64,000 nucleotides of DNA from Bacteroidales bacterium. GTDB lineage: Bacteria > Bacteroidota > Bacteroidia > Bacteroidales > Tenuifilaceae. Both the position numbers and the translations under genes were made by a program. The stretch spans positions 1 to 64,000 of the forward strand of contig JAQVYY010000010.1 of NCBI GenBank assembly GCA_028708425.1, in the 5' to 3' direction. The first letter of the stretch is position 1; every line of letters begins with the position of its first letter. Shown here in pieces: positions 34,700 through 44,040 of the stretch. A model generated the notes under the pieces. The model ran no database searches. It had not been told where the DNA came from and was given only the letters and a program-made list of their open reading frames with translations.

Positions 34700-35941
34700 T
34701 TAAAAGCTGTAACCTAAACCGAAACGAACCGATGCATTAAAAGGATAAGTTGTTGAGTTAGCCTGATTGTTGAATGAAACCAAACCTAAACGAAAGTAGG
34801 GCTCAACTACGAGAGACAGCTTATTTACAAGAGGGATGGATATACTAACAGCACTAATAGCCGATACGCTATATGGTTTAACGCCCTGCGTTTCGCCAAC
34901 AAAATTGCCATGTTCATTATGTACTTCGAACTTATTATGTACTAACATTCCGGCAGCACCGCCAAACCGAAACTCAACCCCAACCCTATCGACATTGAAT
35001 TTGGTTGTAAGCATAAATGGAATCTCAATATGGTAAATATACTGCGATAAATCGGACAGCGATACGGGCGAAGATTTTGTCCCATTATCATGCATTGGTG
35101 TAGCAACATCTGGTGTAGCAACAGTAACTGTTCCGTAGGAGGTTATAGCCGACAGGACATCCTTACTGCGTGTTCTGCCGTCATTAAACATGGCTAAATC
35201 TAAAGTTCTTTGCCCCGTTGGGTTTACTGCCAAACCAAAGACTAATCCAACATTTTCACTAATACGCTTCATAAGCTGAACCTCTCCACCCCACATCCAT
35301 AGCCCCATCTCCTTAGTAACTCCTGACTGAGACATAATAATCGATGTATTGGATGAAAAGTAGGGATTAGTATACAGCGCTAAAGTCCAGCCTGCCCTCG
35401 CTGAAGCTTTCGATAGATTACGATTTCGGGTTGGTTTTTTAGTAGAGATATATTGGGGAGGCGGCTTTAGCTTTGAAATAGTTTGAAGCCCTTGCTGGGG
35501 GGAGAAATGCGCTCCCAATCTACTATCCATAGGCTCTAGCCTATCTACCGTGCCTTGAGCAAATAGCGCTTCAACAGGGAGTTGAACTAATACTTCCCGA
35601 TTCTTATCGCTAACGGGTATAGGCAATGGGCTGCTTAAATTTGAAATAGATACAGTAGGAGGTGGCGAGCTATTTAAGTTTTTCGCAGAAAGCTCTGCTA
35701 TCTGAAAACTCTCAACGTACTTTGTATCCGTTTTTAGTAAAAAGAAAAGGGATAAACCGCCAATTAGTAAAAAGGATGCAGCATAAGCACTTACCCAGTA
35801 TAAAAAACGAACCCTCTTTTTTCTTTGAATATCGTCAAGTTGTTGCGAAACATAATGCCAAACAGCAGCAGGAGGTTTAACCTTTGCCGTAGAAATTTTA
35901 CCTACAAACTCCTCATATGGTCCTGGCTCGTAAAACTGCAT
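34700..35941 (-). CDS. Sigma-linked protein with one inner-membrane helix and an outer-membrane-barrel-like C-terminus
   Basis: About 413 residues from ATG at 35941. The first 45 or so residues are cytoplasmic in character and are followed by basic RKKRV and one strong membrane segment (about 48-68, SFLLIGGLSLFFLL). A Ser/Pro-rich linker (about 85-160) comes next. The last 240 residues alternate like an outer-membrane beta-barrel and end in Phe (FGLGYSF). It overlaps the ECF sigma gene by 29 bp, so it is probably the sigma partner (anti-sigma or sensor). One chain appears to reach from cytoplasm to outer membrane. A TTG at 35950 is an alternative start. Confidence 0.75.
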   Translation of the reverse strand: MQFYEPGPYEEFVGKISTAKVKPPAAVWHYVSQQLDDIQRKKRVRFLYWVSAYAASFLLIGGLSLFFLLKTDTKYVESFQIAELSAKNLNSSPPPTVSISNLSSPLPIPVSDKNREVLVQLPVEALFAQGTVDRLEPMDSRLGAHFSPQQGLQTISKLKPPPQYISTKKPTRNRNLSKASARAGWTLALYTNPYFSSNTSIIMSQSGVTKEMGLWMWGGEVQLMKRISENVGLVFGLAVNPTGQRTLDLAMFNDGRTRSKDVLSAITSYGTVTVATPDVATPMHDNGTKSSPVSLSDLSQYIYHIEIPFMLTTKFNVDRVGVEFRFGGAAGMLVHNKFEVHNEHGNFVGETQGVKPYSVSAISAVSISIPLVNKLSLVVEPYFRLGLVSFNNQANSTTYPFNASVRFGLGYSF

Positions 35942-36473
35942 ACGTTTCAAACTTATGGATCAAACTTACTTTTTCTCTTAGTATAGCTCTAGCTCTACTA
36001 TAATTCGATTTACTTGTAGACTCTGCTATATTCAATAGGGAGGCTATTTCGGCATGCGAATACCCCTCGATAGCATAAAGGTTGAACACTAATCGATATT
36101 GACGAGGTAAACTGGCAACAATCTTTAACAAAAACTGGTAATCGGTATCAAAATACACATTATTCGCATCACCTATACTATCAGCAGTAATTTCAACATC
36201 TACAAAATCGCGCGCTTTACGATGATACTCGAGAGCCGTGTTCACCATTATTCTGCGTATCCAACCTGCAAAAGAACCTTCGCCCTTATAAGTTTTTAAT
36301 TTTTCAAATACCTTGATAAAGCCATCCTGAAGTATATCGCGTGCAATTTCGGCATTAGGGTAGTACCGCAAACAAACACCATACATTGCCGACGAATACA
36401 TTTCGTAGAGCAACTGCTGCGCTTTTCGCTCATTGTTACAACATCTCTCAAGAATGTTTTTACTTACCTCCAA
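35913..36473 (-). CDS. ECF-type RNA polymerase sigma factor
   Basis: 186 residues. Sigma region 2 (about 10-85, with IARDILQDGFIKVFEKL and GSFAGWIRRIMVNTALEY) and region 4 (about 125-175, LPRQYRLVFNLYAIEGYSHAEIASLL, with TSKSNYSRAR in the recognition helix). The start is TTG at 36473: an in-frame TGA lies three codons upstream and the first ATG would cut into region 2. It directs polymerase to a regulon, probably under control of the overlapping membrane-barrel gene downstream. Confidence 0.92.
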   Translation of the reverse strand: MEVSKNILERCCNNERKAQQLLYEMYSSAMYGVCLRYYPNAEIARDILQDGFIKVFEKLKTYKGEGSFAGWIRRIMVNTALEYHRKARDFVDVEITADSIGDANNVYFDTDYQFLLKIVASLPRQYRLVFNLYAIEGYSHAEIASLLNIAESTSKSNYSRARAILREKVSLIHKFETYAVLRARTI

Positions 36474-36503
36474 AACGATGTTTCAATTTGGTTTATGTAA
36501 AAA

Positions 36504-36511
36504 CAAATATA
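36504..36511 (-). promoter_or_regulatory. Putative -7 box (TATATTTG) of the sigma operon
   Basis: An exact TAnnTTTG match 31 bp upstream of the TTG start of the ECF sigma gene. No TTG is present at the -33 distance. Confidence 0.4.
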
Positions 36512-36657
36512 ACATCATTTAACCAGATATCATACAGATGGTAAAAAAACTTTAATGGTTGCGTTAGGTTTAAAATAAATCTACTGTTTACTAGCCATTA
36601 TATAAATAGGGTGGATTATCTAAGAAAATGTATGCTATTTGGGTACATGCATCACGC

Positions 36658-36813
36658 CAACCCGCAGTATTCATCAAATTTTTAAAAGATGAATGCGAAT
36701 GCGGGTTACCCCGACATAGCCGAACCCAATTTTGGTAACAAAATTGGTTGTAATACTTAGTCGCTGCATGAGGGCTTTAAATAGCAATTATTCGGATGGA
36801 TAATTAGAGTTAA
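36658..36813 (-). repeat. Repeat B, full-length degraded copy
   Basis: It runs from CCAACCCGCAGTATTCATC to TAATTAGAGTTAA. It shares the central CCCAATTTTGGTAAC subtype of the 34403 copy and has a small insertion (CATGAGGGCTTTAAAT) before the last hairpin. It lies 89 bp from the stop of gene 36903-37649. Confidence 0.85.
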
Positions 36814-36902
36814 GCTTGTATAATGCAAAAAACGATCTTAAAATAAAGGAAAACACCGAGTAAAAAACTATAGCTAGGGTAAACTAGTCAACTCGTTTGA
36901 AG

Positions 36903-37649
36903 CTACTTTTTCTTAATCTGATTAACCACCCAATTAATACGCTTGGCATAAAATGGGCTAGCCATAAGAGATAAATACTCAATCATATCCTCTAGGACGG
37001 GTAATGCGGGCTCTCCTATTCTGACAAGTACACCAACAATTTCTTCCGACTCTTTGGCATTTGTTGTTACAAAAAACCTTTCAATCAGCGGCCGTAATGC
37101 CTCCGAACCAAAGCTCACAATCGAACTAAGCTTGCGTTGATGTATTGCTAAAACAGCTGCCGATTCCGTATCGAGGGGCACATGCTCAGGGAATTTTTGG
37201 GTAAGAATTTTAGCCGCTTCTTTCCTAACCAGCAAGTCATGACTTAATAGTAACTCATCCAACTCATTAGCCTGAGCAGCCACCATTTGATTTTTAAGCT
37301 CCTTTTTTAAAGTGCTTTTGGGGTCGTCGCGTTTTTTAAGAAATATTTGCGCCTTGCGTGCCAAATTTCCATTTGCAGTAGTAAACACTACTACCGGCAC
37401 GCCCCCATGGTAATAATATACATCCTGAATTTTGAGAGGCAACTCTCTAAAAGTTGTAATATCGGAAGGTTTTAGCCACCAATACTCGTTTAAAACATCC
37501 GGAAAACTTTTTCGAGCCTGAAATCGGGCTGCCTCTAAATCTTGCCCTGTACGAATTTGAACGATATCATTTTCTTGAAATCGTGTTGAATAACGAAACT
37601 TGAAATACTCGTTATCCCTATAATCGACTGAACCTTGGGGTAAATTCAT
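36903..37649 (-). CDS. Uncharacterised cytoplasmic protein with HEAT-like helical C-terminus
   Basis: 248 residues, no signal peptide or membrane helix. The first 110 residues are mixed alpha/beta (YYYHGGVPVVVFTTANG). The rest is alpha-helical with paired-helix spacing (LLVRKEAAKILTQKF, GEPALPVLEDMIEYL), resembling HEAT repeats, which usually bind protein or nucleic acid partners. No family is recognised and neighbours are unrelated. The gene is flanked by a repeat B copy at its 3' side and a 244-bp divergent spacer at its 5' side. Confidence 0.7.
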   Translation of the reverse strand: MNLPQGSVDYRDNEYFKFRYSTRFQENDIVQIRTGQDLEAARFQARKSFPDVLNEYWWLKPSDITTFRELPLKIQDVYYYHGGVPVVVFTTANGNLARKAQIFLKKRDDPKSTLKKELKNQMVAAQANELDELLLSHDLLVRKEAAKILTQKFPEHVPLDTESAAVLAIHQRKLSSIVSFGSEALRPLIERFFVTTNAKESEEIVGVLVRIGEPALPVLEDMIEYLSLMASPFYAKRINWVVNQIKKK

Positions 37650-37893
37650 TGTTAAATATAATCTTAGGCTTAAAATATTACTTTAAGTGAATACAATATA
37701 CGATAATCTGTTTAAATATAAAAAAATTAAATATCCTTTTAGAAAAATACATGTCGAAAGAACGACATCCAACTGTAGCCTCCTTTTAATGTGCGTAAAA
37801 TCATCTAAAAAATGTATATTTAAAAATTTACAAATAACCATAGCTCCACTCTTCATAAAAAACTAAGTGATACCATAAAATAAGCTAAACAAT

Positions 37894-38619
37894 ATGACCA
37901 ACCCTGAAAATTTTTTACTGATAATGGCTATGCTCGACGAGGCTTTACCCATAATAAACAAACAAAATCTTCAATACATAGGCAAACTAAAAAATCCGTT
38001 CACAATTGAACATTACTCAGGTAAAATTGAAAGCATGCAGGTTAACCTGTTGGTAAACGGCAAATGCAATGTTTATGGCGTGGATCAAATTGGCACACAG
38101 GCCTCAACCCTAAGCACCTACCTTGGAGCAGAAGCATTTAAACCATCACTAATTATAAATGCAGGTACGGCAGGAGGGTTCTTATGGGATAAAGCAAAAA
38201 TTGGCGATACCTACTTAGGCTACCCAAAGGTTTGCTACCACGACCGTCGTATAAATCTGCCTGGATTTAAAGAGTATGGCTTTGGCTACTTCCCCACCTA
38301 CGATTGCCGTACTATTGCAAAGGAGTTAGGGCTACGCTTAGGTGTAATAACAACGGGCAACTCACTCGATTTTACCGATAAAGATATTGAGCTAATAAAA
38401 GAAAATAGGGGTGTTGTAAAAGATATGGAAGCGGCTAGCATTGCATGGGTAGCTAACCAGCTTGGCATTGCATACGTTGGAATTAAAACGATAACCGATA
38501 TTGTTGATGGCAGTATACCTACTGAGGATGAATTTATTATGAACCTAAAATTGGCCTCTCACAACCTGGCCGAGAAAACAGCTGAAGTTATTAGCTGGCT
38601 TGCTGCAAACAAGCATTAA
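37894..38619 (+). CDS. Phosphorylase-superfamily nucleosidase (MTA/SAH nucleosidase-like)
   Basis: 241 residues. Family motifs: INAGTAGGFLWD (about 88-99), the substrate-binding KDMEAASIAWVANQLGI, and the catalytic region IKTITDIVDG with Asp. These place it with 5'-methylthioadenosine/S-adenosylhomocysteine nucleosidases, which cleave adenine from MTA and SAH to recycle methionine and adenine. A related nucleoside phosphorylase role cannot be excluded. A single gene convergent with the epimerase gene, 5 bp between stops. Confidence 0.82.
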   Translation: MTNPENFLLIMAMLDEALPIINKQNLQYIGKLKNPFTIEHYSGKIESMQVNLLVNGKCNVYGVDQIGTQASTLSTYLGAEAFKPSLIINAGTAGGFLWDKAKIGDTYLGYPKVCYHDRRINLPGFKEYGFGYFPTYDCRTIAKELGLRLGVITTGNSLDFTDKDIELIKENRGVVKDMEAASIAWVANQLGIAYVGIKTITDIVDGSIPTEDEFIMNLKLASHNLAEKTAEVISWLAANKH

Positions 38620-38624
38620 GCAAC

Positions 38625-39677
38625 CTATTTTTTGTAAAACTGTTTATACCACGCAACAAAGTTAGCAACGCCCTCTTTAACAGAGGTTGCTGGTCTAAAG
38701 CCTAAGCTTCCCCATAAATCATCAACATCGGCCCAGGTTGAGGGGACATCACCTGGTTGTAAGGGCATATAATTAATTTCGGCCTTTTGATTCAAAGCCG
38801 ATTCTATTGCCCTAATAAAATCCATTAACTTAACCGGGTTACTGTTACCAATATTGAATATCTTATACGGTGCAACCGAAGACGAGGGATTTGGCTTTTT
38901 GCCACTCCAGCTAGAGTCGGCTTTTGGGGGATTATCAATAACCCGCATCACACCCTCCACTATATCGTCGATATAGGTAAAATCGCGCTGCATATTACCA
39001 TTATTAAAAACATCAATGGGTTCACCAGCAAGTATTGCCTTTGTGAAAAGGAACAGAGCCATATCAGGCCGGCCCCAAGGGCCATAAACCGTAAAGAACC
39101 TTAGCCCAGTAGTGGGCAATTTAAAAAGGTAGCTGTAAGTATGGGCCATAAGCTCGTTACTCTTTTTACTCGCTGCATACAAGCTTATGGGATGGTCAAC
39201 ATTATGATGGGTTGAAAAGGGCATCGTTTCGTTTAATCCATAAACACTTGAGCTACTTGCATAAACCAGATGCTCAATATCGTTGTATCTACATGCCTCT
39301 AAAATATTAACAAATCCAACTATATTGCTATCGGCGTATGCCATCGGATTCTCAAGACTATACCTCACCCCTGCCTGAGCAGCCAAATTGCAAACCCGAT
39401 CGAATTTAAAATCAGCAAAAAGTTTATTAATACCAACCCTATCCTCTAGCTTAAGGTTGATGAATGTATAGTTTGAATGCTTACTGCTACTAGCTGGTTT
39501 ACCATAACTTATATGCTCTCTATTTATACCCGTAACTTCAAGTCGCGAGTACTTTAGGTTGATATCATAATAATCGTTTATGCTATCAATTCCAACAACC
39601 TCATCGCCACGGGCAATTAGTTTTTGTGCCAAGTGGAAACCTATAAAACCAGCAGTTCCTGTAACTAAAATTTTCAT
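38625..39677 (-). CDS. UDP-glucuronate 4-epimerase-like NAD-dependent epimerase
   Basis: 350 residues. Extended SDR fold with NAD-binding [12 protein letters not shown] (about 7-18), the SSSVYG segment, and the catalytic YxxxK as [11 protein letters not shown] (Tyr/Lys about 160). The opening and the [17 protein letters not shown] stretch match the CapI/LspL class that interconverts UDP-glucuronate and UDP-galacturonate. It supplies an acidic sugar for surface polysaccharide and is the last gene on the minus strand of the nucleotide-sugar cluster, 210 bp after the dehydrogenase. Confidence 0.88.
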   Translation of the reverse strand: MKILVTGTAGFIGFHLAQKLIARGDEVVGIDSINDYYDINLKYSRLEVTGINREHISYGKPASSSKHSNYTFINLKLEDRVGINKLFADFKFDRVCNLAAQAGVRYSLENPMAYADSNIVGFVNILEACRYNDIEHLVYASSSSVYGLNETMPFSTHHNVDHPISLYAASKKSNELMAHTYSYLFKLPTTGLRFFTVYGPWGRPDMALFLFTKAILAGEPIDVFNNGNMQRDFTYIDDIVEGVMRVIDNPPKADSSWSGKKPNPSSSVAPYKIFNIGNSNPVKLMDFIRAIESALNQKAEINYMPLQPGDVPSTWADVDDLWGSLGFRPATSVKEGVANFVAWYKQFYKK

Positions 39678-39730
39678 AGAGAAATGGTAAAATATTTAAT
39701 AATATTTCAATGTCGTTAACTTAAGGTTGT

Positions 39731-39881
39731 CGGTTTCGACTACCCACCAACTTCGCTCAGGGCAGGCTGCTCAGCCTGACCGTCACCCTGACCGAAATCG
39801 AAGGGAACGGTTATACTTGAACAGTAGGCTACATTTTGCTTAATTAAACAATATTCTCTGATTTCGGCTACCCAACCAACG
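39731..39881. repeat. Degenerate intergenic repeat (repeat C-like)
   Basis: TTTCGACTACCCACCAAC (about 39735) recurs as TTTCGGCTACCCAACCAAC (about 39863). Between them lie CTTCGCTCAGGGCAGGCTG and its near-complement CAGCCTGACCGTCACCCTGA, then CCGAAATCGAAGGG. Sequences of this type are scattered in many Bacteroidota genomes. No ORF is present. Confidence 0.5.
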
Positions 39882-39887
39882 GAATAT

Positions 39888-41189
39888 TTACAAGCTCCAA
39901 TAAGCTAACCCTTTGGGCTTACGGTTATGGAATGCACCCTTTACATCAACAAATATACACCTATCGGCTGCATACTGGCTAAAAAAATCATCATCTAAAT
40001 CGAGATATTGCCTATGATTTACAGCAACAATAATGGCGTCGTACCTGCCATTTGGTTCGGTTGCCAACTTATAGCCATACTCATATTCAACCTCCTGGCT
40101 ACTAGCAAAAGGGTCGACAGCATCAATTTTCGAAACTCCGTAGGATTTAAGCTCATTAACAATATCAACCACCTTAGAGTTCCGAATATCGCTAACGTTC
40201 TCCTTAAAGGTAACCCCCATAAGTAGTATTTTGGCGTTCTTAATACTTTTATCGCAAGCTATAATCTTTTTTACTAGCTGCTTAGCCACGTAACCACCCA
40301 TAGAGTCGTTAATAACACGCCCAGCGCTTATAATTTGGGGATGATACCCAAGCTGCTTAGCTTTGTATACCAGGTAGTAAGGGTCAACACCAATGCAATG
40401 GCCTCCGACCAATCCAGGGAAAAATTTAAGAAAATTCCATTTGGTGCCGGCCGCTTCAAGCACCTCGTAAGTATTTATTCCCATCCGGTTAAATATCAAC
40501 GAGAGCTCGTTCATAAAAGCAATGTTTATATCGCGCTGCGTATTCTCAATAATTTTAGCTGCTTCTGCCACTTTTATCGAGCTAGCTCGATGCACACCTG
40601 CCTCAATTATCAGCTCGTATGTTTTGGCTATTACCTCGGCCGATTCGCTGTCGCACCCGCTGGTAACTTTCACTATTTTTGGAAGAATATGCTCCTTATC
40701 ACCAGGATTTATTCGTTCGGGCGAGAAGCCAACCTTAAAATCATCGATATATTTAAGCCCCGATATTTGCTCGAGCAACGGCACGCATTCATCTTCTGTA
40801 CAACCAGGATATACTGTCGATTCGAAAACTACATAATCGCCCTTTTCAAGTACCCTTGCCACCGATTTTGTAGCTGCAAGCAGTGGTTTTAGGTCGGGCA
40901 AATTATGGGCGTCGATTGGGGTAGGAACGGCCACTATGTAGAACCGAGCCTCTTTCAAATCGTCGGCATTGGCTGTGAAATGGATGTCGCGTCCAATAAA
41001 TGCTTCGGAATCGAGCTCGCGACTAGGATCCTCCCCTCTCTTCATAAGTTCAATGCGCTGCTGATTGATATCGAAACCAATAACCTTTAATTTTTTTGCA
41101 AACTCAAGCGCTATGGGTAAACCAACATAGCCCAATCCGATAACGGCTATTTTCTCCTTTTTATTAATAAGATTTAGGTAAAAACTCAT
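39888..41189 (-). CDS. UDP-N-acetyl-hexosamine 6-dehydrogenase (TviB/WbpO-type)
   Basis: About 433 residues from ATG at 41189 (a longer frame opens at 41216 but overlaps the previous gene). Rossmann motif VIGLGYVGLPIALEF (about 14-28), ESTVYPGCTE, and the catalytic Cys in GGHCIGVDPYYL, followed by the C-terminal UDP-binding domain (VTFKENVSDIRNSKV). It oxidises UDP-GlcNAc (or GalNAc) to the uronic acid with two NAD. With the WbpB-, WbpE- and WbpD-type neighbours it gives the first step to UDP-diacetamido-glucuronate. It starts 5 bp after the oxidoreductase gene, so it is co-transcribed. Confidence 0.9.
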   Translation of the reverse strand: MSFYLNLINKKEKIAVIGLGYVGLPIALEFAKKLKVIGFDINQQRIELMKRGEDPSRELDSEAFIGRDIHFTANADDLKEARFYIVAVPTPIDAHNLPDLKPLLAATKSVARVLEKGDYVVFESTVYPGCTEDECVPLLEQISGLKYIDDFKVGFSPERINPGDKEHILPKIVKVTSGCDSESAEVIAKTYELIIEAGVHRASSIKVAEAAKIIENTQRDINIAFMNELSLIFNRMGINTYEVLEAAGTKWNFLKFFPGLVGGHCIGVDPYYLVYKAKQLGYHPQIISAGRVINDSMGGYVAKQLVKKIIACDKSIKNAKILLMGVTFKENVSDIRNSKVVDIVNELKSYGVSKIDAVDPFASSQEVEYEYGYKLATEPNGRYDAIIVAVNHRQYLDLDDDFFSQYAADRCIFVDVKGAFHNRKPKGLAYWSL

Positions 41190-41194
41190 GGATA

Positions 41195-42145
41195 TTACAG
41201 CTTTAAATTTTTGCAATAGGGATGATACTCGCCTGTTAAACCCAGGGGCTCTGCATTACGAATATGATGTACGGTTTGTATTGAAGAACGGGCATCGGCT
41301 AAACCATACCCCTTACCCTTTAAAACTTCCTGGTAACTAACAGTATGCAAATCAGTAAATCCACCGCTAAACTCAAGCTCTTCCCCTTCGATAGATATTG
41401 AGCGATATGTTCTTTGCCCCTTACTTTTTATCTCATCAGACAAGTCATTGTAATCTACGCTCAAGAACCAACGCACCCTGGCTCTGTCGAGTTCAAGATA
41501 ACCTGCAGCCTTATTGGGTTTAGATATATGTACAATATTCTCCTTTACATTTCCAAAAATCCAAGCAAGCATATCGAAGAAATGAACGCCAATATTCGTG
41601 GCTACCCCACCCGATTTCTGTATATCGCCCTTCCACGAAATAAAGTACCAGCGGCCACGGCTAGTGATATAGGTTAAATCGACGTCGAAAATCTTATCCT
41701 TAGGTGCCTGTTCAACCTTACGTTTCAACTCTAATATTGCTGGATGGTGTCTTAGCTGAAGGATAGTATTTACCTTTCGTCCCGTTTCACGCTCAATCTC
41801 CTCAAGCGCATCCACATTCCATGGATTTAGCACAATGGGCTTTTCGCAAATAGTATCGGCTCCATGACGTAAAGCAAAACGAATGTGCGAATCGTGCAGG
41901 TAGTTTGGTGTACAAATGGAAACATAATCCATTTGTATGCCCTGCCGCTTAAGCTTATCGATATGTCTATCGAACCGTTCGAACTCGGTAAAAAAATCAG
42001 AATCAGGAAAATAGCTATCAAGGATACCCACACAATCGTGCTTATCGAGACTGGCTAAAAGATTGTTCCCCGTATCCTTTATAGCTTTTAAATGGCGTGG
42101 AACAATATACCCTGCAGATCCAATAAGACTAAAATTTTTTGACAT
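41195..42145 (-). CDS. UDP-GlcNAcA 3-dehydrogenase (WbpB/WlbA-like)
   Basis: 316 residues of the Gfo/Idh/MocA family. An N-terminal NAD-binding region (FSLIGSAGYIVPRHLKAI), EKPIVLNPWNVDAL (about 100-113) with the conserved Glu-Lys-Pro, and the catalytic-domain signature KSGGVATNIGVHFFDML (about 177-193). These fit the 3-dehydrogenase that makes UDP-2-acetamido-3-oxo-glucuronate. Middle gene of the minus-strand operon: 27 bp after the acetyltransferase gene and 5 bp before the dehydrogenase. Function rests on family motifs plus the matching neighbours. Confidence 0.88.
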   Translation of the reverse strand: MSKNFSLIGSAGYIVPRHLKAIKDTGNNLLASLDKHDCVGILDSYFPDSDFFTEFERFDRHIDKLKRQGIQMDYVSICTPNYLHDSHIRFALRHGADTICEKPIVLNPWNVDALEEIERETGRKVNTILQLRHHPAILELKRKVEQAPKDKIFDVDLTYITSRGRWYFISWKGDIQKSGGVATNIGVHFFDMLAWIFGNVKENIVHISKPNKAAGYLELDRARVRWFLSVDYNDLSDEIKSKGQRTYRSISIEGEELEFSGGFTDLHTVSYQEVLKGKGYGLADARSSIQTVHHIRNAEPLGLTGEYHPYCKNLKL

Positions 42146-42172
42146 ACCGTAATTTACTTTTAAAATACTACA

Positions 42173-42742
42173 CTAAATTTTTGTTACTATATCGTTGCTT
42201 AATCTATACTTCTCTTTGCTTTCGGGGCATACGCCAATTCCTTGCTCATTAAAATTGAGCCTATGCCCAAACTCGCTCATCCATCCAATTTGTTTTGATG
42301 GATTGCCCACTACCAGGGCGTAAGGTTTTACGTTGCGAATTACAACTGCACCCGCACCAACAAAGCAAAATTCGCCCAGGGTAACACCACACACTATGGT
42401 TGAATTTGCACCAATGGTTGCGCCCCTTTTCACCAGTGTTTTGCCATACTCACTTTTGCGATTAACCGCACTACGGGGGTTAATTACATTGGTAAAAACC
42501 ATCGACGGTCCAAGAAACACATCATCTTCGCAAATAACACCCGTATAAATCGAAACATTATTCTGCACCTTAACGTTATTCCCCAACACCACATCGGGCG
42601 ATACTACCACATTCTGACCTATATTACAGTCATTACCAATGATACATCCCGTCATTATATGGCTAAAATGCCATATCTTTGTACCCTTGCCAATAATACA
42701 ATCATCATCAATTATTGCTGTTTCGTGCGAAAAATAGCTCAT
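42173..42742 (-). CDS. Hexapeptide N-acetyltransferase (WbpD-like)
   Basis: 189 residues, a left-handed beta-helix transferase: repeated hexads (IIGKGTKIWHFSHI, VLGNNVKVQNNVSI, TIGANSTIVCGVTLG) across about 12-150 and the terminal VVGNPSKQIGWMS tail. Length and neighbours match WbpD, which acetylates the 3-amino group of UDP-2-acetamido-3-amino-glucuronate using acetyl-CoA. First gene of the operon with the WbpB-like and TviB-like genes. A TAGATTTG promoter box lies 20 bp upstream. Confidence 0.9.
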   Translation of the reverse strand: MSYFSHETAIIDDDCIIGKGTKIWHFSHIMTGCIIGNDCNIGQNVVVSPDVVLGNNVKVQNNVSIYTGVICEDDVFLGPSMVFTNVINPRSAVNRKSEYGKTLVKRGATIGANSTIVCGVTLGEFCFVGAGAVVIRNVKPYALVVGNPSKQIGWMSEFGHRLNFNEQGIGVCPESKEKYRLSNDIVTKI

Positions 42743-42761
42743 CAGTTTTTTATTTAAGACA

Positions 42762-42769
42762 CAAATCTA
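42762..42769 (-). promoter_or_regulatory. Putative -7 box (TAGATTTG) of the sugar operon
   Basis: An exact TAnnTTTG match 20 bp upstream of the acetyltransferase start, giving a very short leader. No TTG at -33. Confidence 0.45.
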
Positions 42770-42789
42770 CAATTTTAAACTAAAATATT

Positions 42790-42797
42790 TACTTTTG
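42790..42797 (+). promoter_or_regulatory. Putative -7 box (TACTTTTG) of galM
   Basis: An exact TAnnTTTG match on the plus strand, divergent from the box at 42762. It leaves a leader of about 90 nt before galM. Confidence 0.35.
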
Positions 42798-42894
42798 AAA
42801 AGCAATAGTTCATAAACCATCTACTAAACATATAGAATTGCAACAAAGTAATGCGCAAAGCTTATAATTATTTCACAGAAAATATCAAAGGGAT

Positions 42895-43974
42895 ATGAGT
42901 AATATTAAAAGCAAATCGGGATTACAGAGCAAGAATTTTGAAAAAACGGTTGACAATAAAAGAACGGGGTTATTTATGCTAATAAATAAAAACGGTTGCG
43001 AAATTGCTATAACAAACTATGGTGCAAGAGTAGCTTCGTTAGTAGTTCCCGATAAAAACGAAAATTTGATTGATGTTGTTACGGGGCATTCAAATATTGA
43101 TGATTATATACGCTCCGAAGAACCTTATTTTGGGGCTATTTGCGGAAGAACATGTAACAGGATTGCAAATGGGCAGTTTACCCTTAATAACAAGAAATAC
43201 CAGCTTGCTACAAATGATGGTGCTCACTGTTTACACGGCGGTATAAAAGGATTTAATGCTGTGGTTTGGGACGTAATTAGCAAACAGAACAATAAAATTG
43301 AGCTGCAATACTTGTCTGTTGATGGCGAAGAGGGATACCCTGGAAATCTTACCATTAATGTTACATACATCCTAACCGAGGATAATACTCTTGAAATAAA
43401 CTACAATGCCACTACCGATAAAGCAACGATAATAAACCTTACAAATCATTCTTATTTCAATCTCTCTGGCGAAGGCGACCCGTACATTGGCGACCATATT
43501 TTAATTCTTAAGGCTAGTAACTATATACCTACCGACCAAGATGCAATACCCTACGGCAAGCCCGAACCTGTGAAAAATACCCCAATGGATTTTACCACTG
43601 CTAACGCCATTGGCAAAAGAATTAACGACGATTTTGAACAGCTTCGGTTTGGTAATGGCTACGACCACACCTTTATTATCGATAAAAAGGTTGAAAACGA
43701 GTACGTACATTTCGGTTCTTGCCAATCACCAAAAACAGGAATTAAAATGGATATGTTTACATCTCAACCAGGCGTACAAATATACACTGGAAATGGGATG
43801 TGTGGGAATCTAGTAGGCAAAAACAACCATCGCTATCCTCATCGCTCGGCAGTATGCTTCGAAACACAGCACTTCCCCAACAGCATTAATAACCCTAACT
43901 ATCCAACTACTGAACTTCATCCTGGCGATACATTCAAGTCCAAAACTTCCTATAAATTTTCGGCTGTGGAATAG
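42895..43974 (+). CDS. galM: Aldose 1-epimerase (mutarotase)
   Basis: 359 residues. The galactose mutarotase fold with DGAHCLHGGIKGFNAVVWD, the catalytic His in NLTNHSYFNLSG and the catalytic Glu in CFETQHFPNSINNPNY, all at the usual distances. It speeds the alpha/beta interconversion of hexoses ahead of the Leloir pathway. No signal peptide, so cytoplasmic. It is on the plus strand between wbpD-like and wbpE-like genes and so interrupts the nucleotide-sugar cluster without an obvious functional link. Confidence 0.93.
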   Translation: MSNIKSKSGLQSKNFEKTVDNKRTGLFMLINKNGCEIAITNYGARVASLVVPDKNENLIDVVTGHSNIDDYIRSEEPYFGAICGRTCNRIANGQFTLNNKKYQLATNDGAHCLHGGIKGFNAVVWDVISKQNNKIELQYLSVDGEEGYPGNLTINVTYILTEDNTLEINYNATTDKATIINLTNHSYFNLSGEGDPYIGDHILILKASNYIPTDQDAIPYGKPEPVKNTPMDFTTANAIGKRINDDFEQLRFGNGYDHTFIIDKKVENEYVHFGSCQSPKTGIKMDMFTSQPGVQIYTGNGMCGNLVGKNNHRYPHRSAVCFETQHFPNSINNPNYPTTELHPGDTFKSKTSYKFSAVE

Positions 43975-44040
43975 TTTCATCTATTTTTGGATGACGATGC
44001 CTTGGTAATATTTCTCAATATAAACCTACCGCAGAAAATA

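Noticed and set aside
40335..40892. 185-codon open frame on the plus strand
   Set aside because: It lies fully antisense to the UDP-sugar dehydrogenase gene, and its translation has no domain and an unusual Cys/Phe-rich composition.
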